Notes under the pieces: model-generated
Databases searched by the model: none
Told to the model about the DNA's origin: nothing
What the model saw: the letters and a program-made list of their open reading frames with translations, nothing else
In this document: in pieces, positions 6,685-7,992 of the stretch
Layout: every line of letters starts with the position of its first letter
How positions within the stretch are numbered: position 1 is the stretch's first letter
Program-made: the position numbers and the translations under genes
Assembly: GCA_013003805.1 (NCBI GenBank)
Contig: JABDII010000518.1
Coordinates: forward strand, 1 to 7,992
Source: Gemmatimonadales bacterium
GTDB taxonomy: Bacteria > Gemmatimonadota > Gemmatimonadetes > Gemmatimonadales > GWC2-71-9
Direction of reading: 5' to 3'
DNA: 7,992 nt

Positions 6685-7992
6685 GCGGCCGCTCGCGGCT
6701 GCCCTCGTCTGGTCCGTCGCCGTAGCAGGAGCCTACGGGGCGGGACCGTCGCTTCTTGACATCCCTGTGGTCTGGCACGAGGACGATCGGCGTGACATTC
6801 CGCAGCCGAAACCCCGCGAAGTGGGGCTCATCCGCGAGGTGATGGATGAATCGGTGTGGCATCCGCTCGATCGGCTGTTCAACCCCGCCAGGGCCGTGCG
6901 CCGGATCGCGGGCACTCCGAAGACGCATCCGGCTGCCAATGTGAACCAGCTGGACGAAGTGCCGAACTCATCGTGGTTCACCAACCGCATGGGACTCTTT
7001 CCGGTGTCGCCCGCGGTGGCAGCCCGCGGTCCCGCCCGAGGGAACGGTCCGGAGCGCCCATGGACTATCATCAGCGCGAAAACGGAAGGCCTCTCACCCG
7101 GCTTCAACATTCGTGATGCTCGGGGCGATATCTACCTGATCAAGTTCGACGCCCTAGGCTACCTTGGCATGGCGAGTGCGGCAGGTGTCATATCGGGGCG
7201 AATCCTCCATGCAGTCGGGTACAACGTACCGGAAGATTACGTTGTAACGTTCCACCGGGAGGAGCTCACGCTTGGCCCCGGCGTTGAGTTTGTCCCTCGG
7301 AGTGGTGAGTCGCGGCGCCTCATGACCGAAGCGGATGTCGATGCGATCCTCCACCAGGTGGAACAGCTCTCCGGTGGAACGTGGAGGGCGCTGGCCAGCA
7401 AGTTTCTAAGCGGCACACCGGTCGGACCCTTCTCCTGGAAGGGCAGGCGGGGCGACGATCCCAACGATCGGGTGAACCACGAGGATCGCCGCGAACTCCG
7501 CGGTATGAGGGTGTTCGCCGCCTGGCTGTGCCACTTCGACCTGAAGCAGGGCAACACGCTGGACATGTACGTCACCGAGGGGGACCGCCATTTCCTGCGC
7601 CATCACTTTATCGACTTTGCGAGCACCCTCGGCTCGGGAGCTAGTGGGTCGTTTGAAATGGCCTGCTTCGAGCACGGTGCCGACTTCCCGGCGATGGGTG
7701 GACGGGCACTGTCCTTCGGCCTTCAGGAAGATGCTTGGAGAAAGTTGGCACGCCCGAGCGGCCTCGACGAAGTAGGATTCTTCGAGAGTGAACTCTTCGA
7801 CCCCATCGAATTCAAGCCATTGACCAACAACGCCGCGTTCGCCAACATGAGCGACCGCGACGGGTACTGGGCGGCGAAGATCATCGCGGCATTCACCGAT
7901 CGGCATCTCGAAGCGTTGGTGGCAGAAGGGAAGTATCGGAATCCCGCTGCAGCCGAGTACGTCGCTCGGACGTTGGGCGAGCGACGTACTCG
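6656..7992 (+). CDS. Secreted protein of unknown family with kinase-like motifs (3' partial)
   Basis: I cannot name this family. The frame is open for 445 codons to the window edge, so the C-terminus is missing. The start at 6656 has a Shine-Dalgarno sequence and gives a signal peptide: basic residues 5-11, hydrophobic 12-26, likely cut near AYG-A at 28-29. Residues 100-108 hold a DEVPNSSWF segment. From there the layout resembles atypical protein-kinase-like folds (HipA, PI3/4-kinase, Fam20, CotH): a turn GLSPGF (145-150), then a strand with Lys163 (YLIKF), a helix (about 168-182), GYNVPEDYVV, and a helical part. The segment HFDLKQGNTLD carries Asp295 and Asn300, and HHFIDF carries Asp320, as for a catalytic Asp, a metal-binding Asn and a metal-binding Asp. 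I see no acidic residue in the helix after Lys163 to pair with it. It may act in the periplasm or be a surface protein moved by the neighbouring barrel. Coding status is nearly certain; the kinase-like fold is a hypothesis. Confidence 0.85.
   Translation, partial: MGVYRFRIVRRPLAAALVWSVAVAGAYGAGPSLLDIPVVWHEDDRRDIPQPKPREVGLIREVMDESVWHPLDRLFNPARAVRRIAGTPKTHPAANVNQLDEVPNSSWFTNRMGLFPVSPAVAARGPARGNGPERPWTIISAKTEGLSPGFNIRDARGDIYLIKFDALGYLGMASAAGVISGRILHAVGYNVPEDYVVTFHREELTLGPGVEFVPRSGESRRLMTEADVDAILHQVEQLSGGTWRALASKFLSGTPVGPFSWKGRRGDDPNDRVNHEDRRELRGMRVFAAWLCHFDLKQGNTLDMYVTEGDRHFLRHHFIDFASTLGSGASGSFEMACFEHGADFPAMGGRALSFGLQEDAWRKLARPSGLDEVGFFESELFDPIEFKPLTNNAAFANMSDRDGYWAAKIIAAFTDRHLEALVAEGKYRNPAAAEYVARTLGERRT
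7954..7992. repeat. Perfect 15-bp inverted repeat ending at the window edge
   Basis: The arms at 7954-7968 and 7978-7992 are exact reverse complements, separated by 9 bases (7969-7977). The right arm ends on the last base of the window. It lies inside the last gene, with no T tract visible, so it is not an obvious terminator. It may be a real hairpin or a fold-back artefact at a contig end. Confidence 0.8.

Noticed and set aside
6656..7992. Reading the last gene as a HipA toxin of a toxin-antitoxin pair.
   Set aside because: It has a signal peptide, no HipB-like partner is next to it, and its neighbours are envelope proteins. Only the residue layout is HipA-like.
1..7992. Phage defence island or mobile element.
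   Set aside because: No integrase, transposase, terminal repeats, nuclease or known defence domain is present. Ser/Thr kinases alone do not support a defence role.

Overview
This GC-rich window carries five protein genes, all on the + strand, tightly packed and all concerned with the cell envelope or with signalling across it. The organism is a diderm: there is a predicted outer-membrane beta-barrel and three proteins with export signals. It also uses several eukaryote-type Ser/Thr protein kinases. High GC content, kinases with a membrane sensor fused at the N-terminus, and a POTRA-less Omp85-type barrel fit Gemmatimonadota best, with Acidobacteriota or Planctomycetota as alternatives. This assignment is an inference; no rRNA or other phylogenetic marker is present.

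Layout. Bases 2-1936 hold the 3' part of a gene for a receptor kinase: extracytoplasmic dCache-like sensor, one membrane helix, cytoplasmic Ser/Thr kinase. Its beginning lies outside the window. It is closed by a strong rho-independent terminator at 1991-2018. After a short gap with a candidate promoter and a perfect 14-bp palindrome, a second transcription unit starts. It encodes a second Ser/Thr kinase with six predicted membrane helices (2158-3792), a secreted HtrA/DegP-type serine protease with two PDZ domains (3833-5257), an Omp85/BamA-like outer-membrane barrel without visible POTRA domains (5269-6684), and a secreted protein cut off by the window end (6656-7992). The gaps are 40 and 11 bases, then a 29-base overlap. 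No terminator lies between these genes, so they probably form one operon.

The last gene is the most interesting. It is not a family I can name. It has a signal peptide and then a set of residues arranged as in atypical protein-kinase-like folds such as HipA, the PI3/4-kinase group, Fam20 and CotH: a Gly/Pro turn followed by a strand with Lys163, an HxDxKxxN segment (Asp295, Asn300), and an IDF segment (Asp320). If the fold is right, this is an exported kinase-like enzyme encoded with a membrane Ser/Thr kinase, a periplasmic protease and an outer-membrane barrel. That would make a plausible envelope quality-control or phosphorylation module. The joint function is inferred from gene order only.

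No RNA genes, CRISPR arrays, insertion sequences or phage genes were seen. No gene-free stretch exceeds 300 bases.
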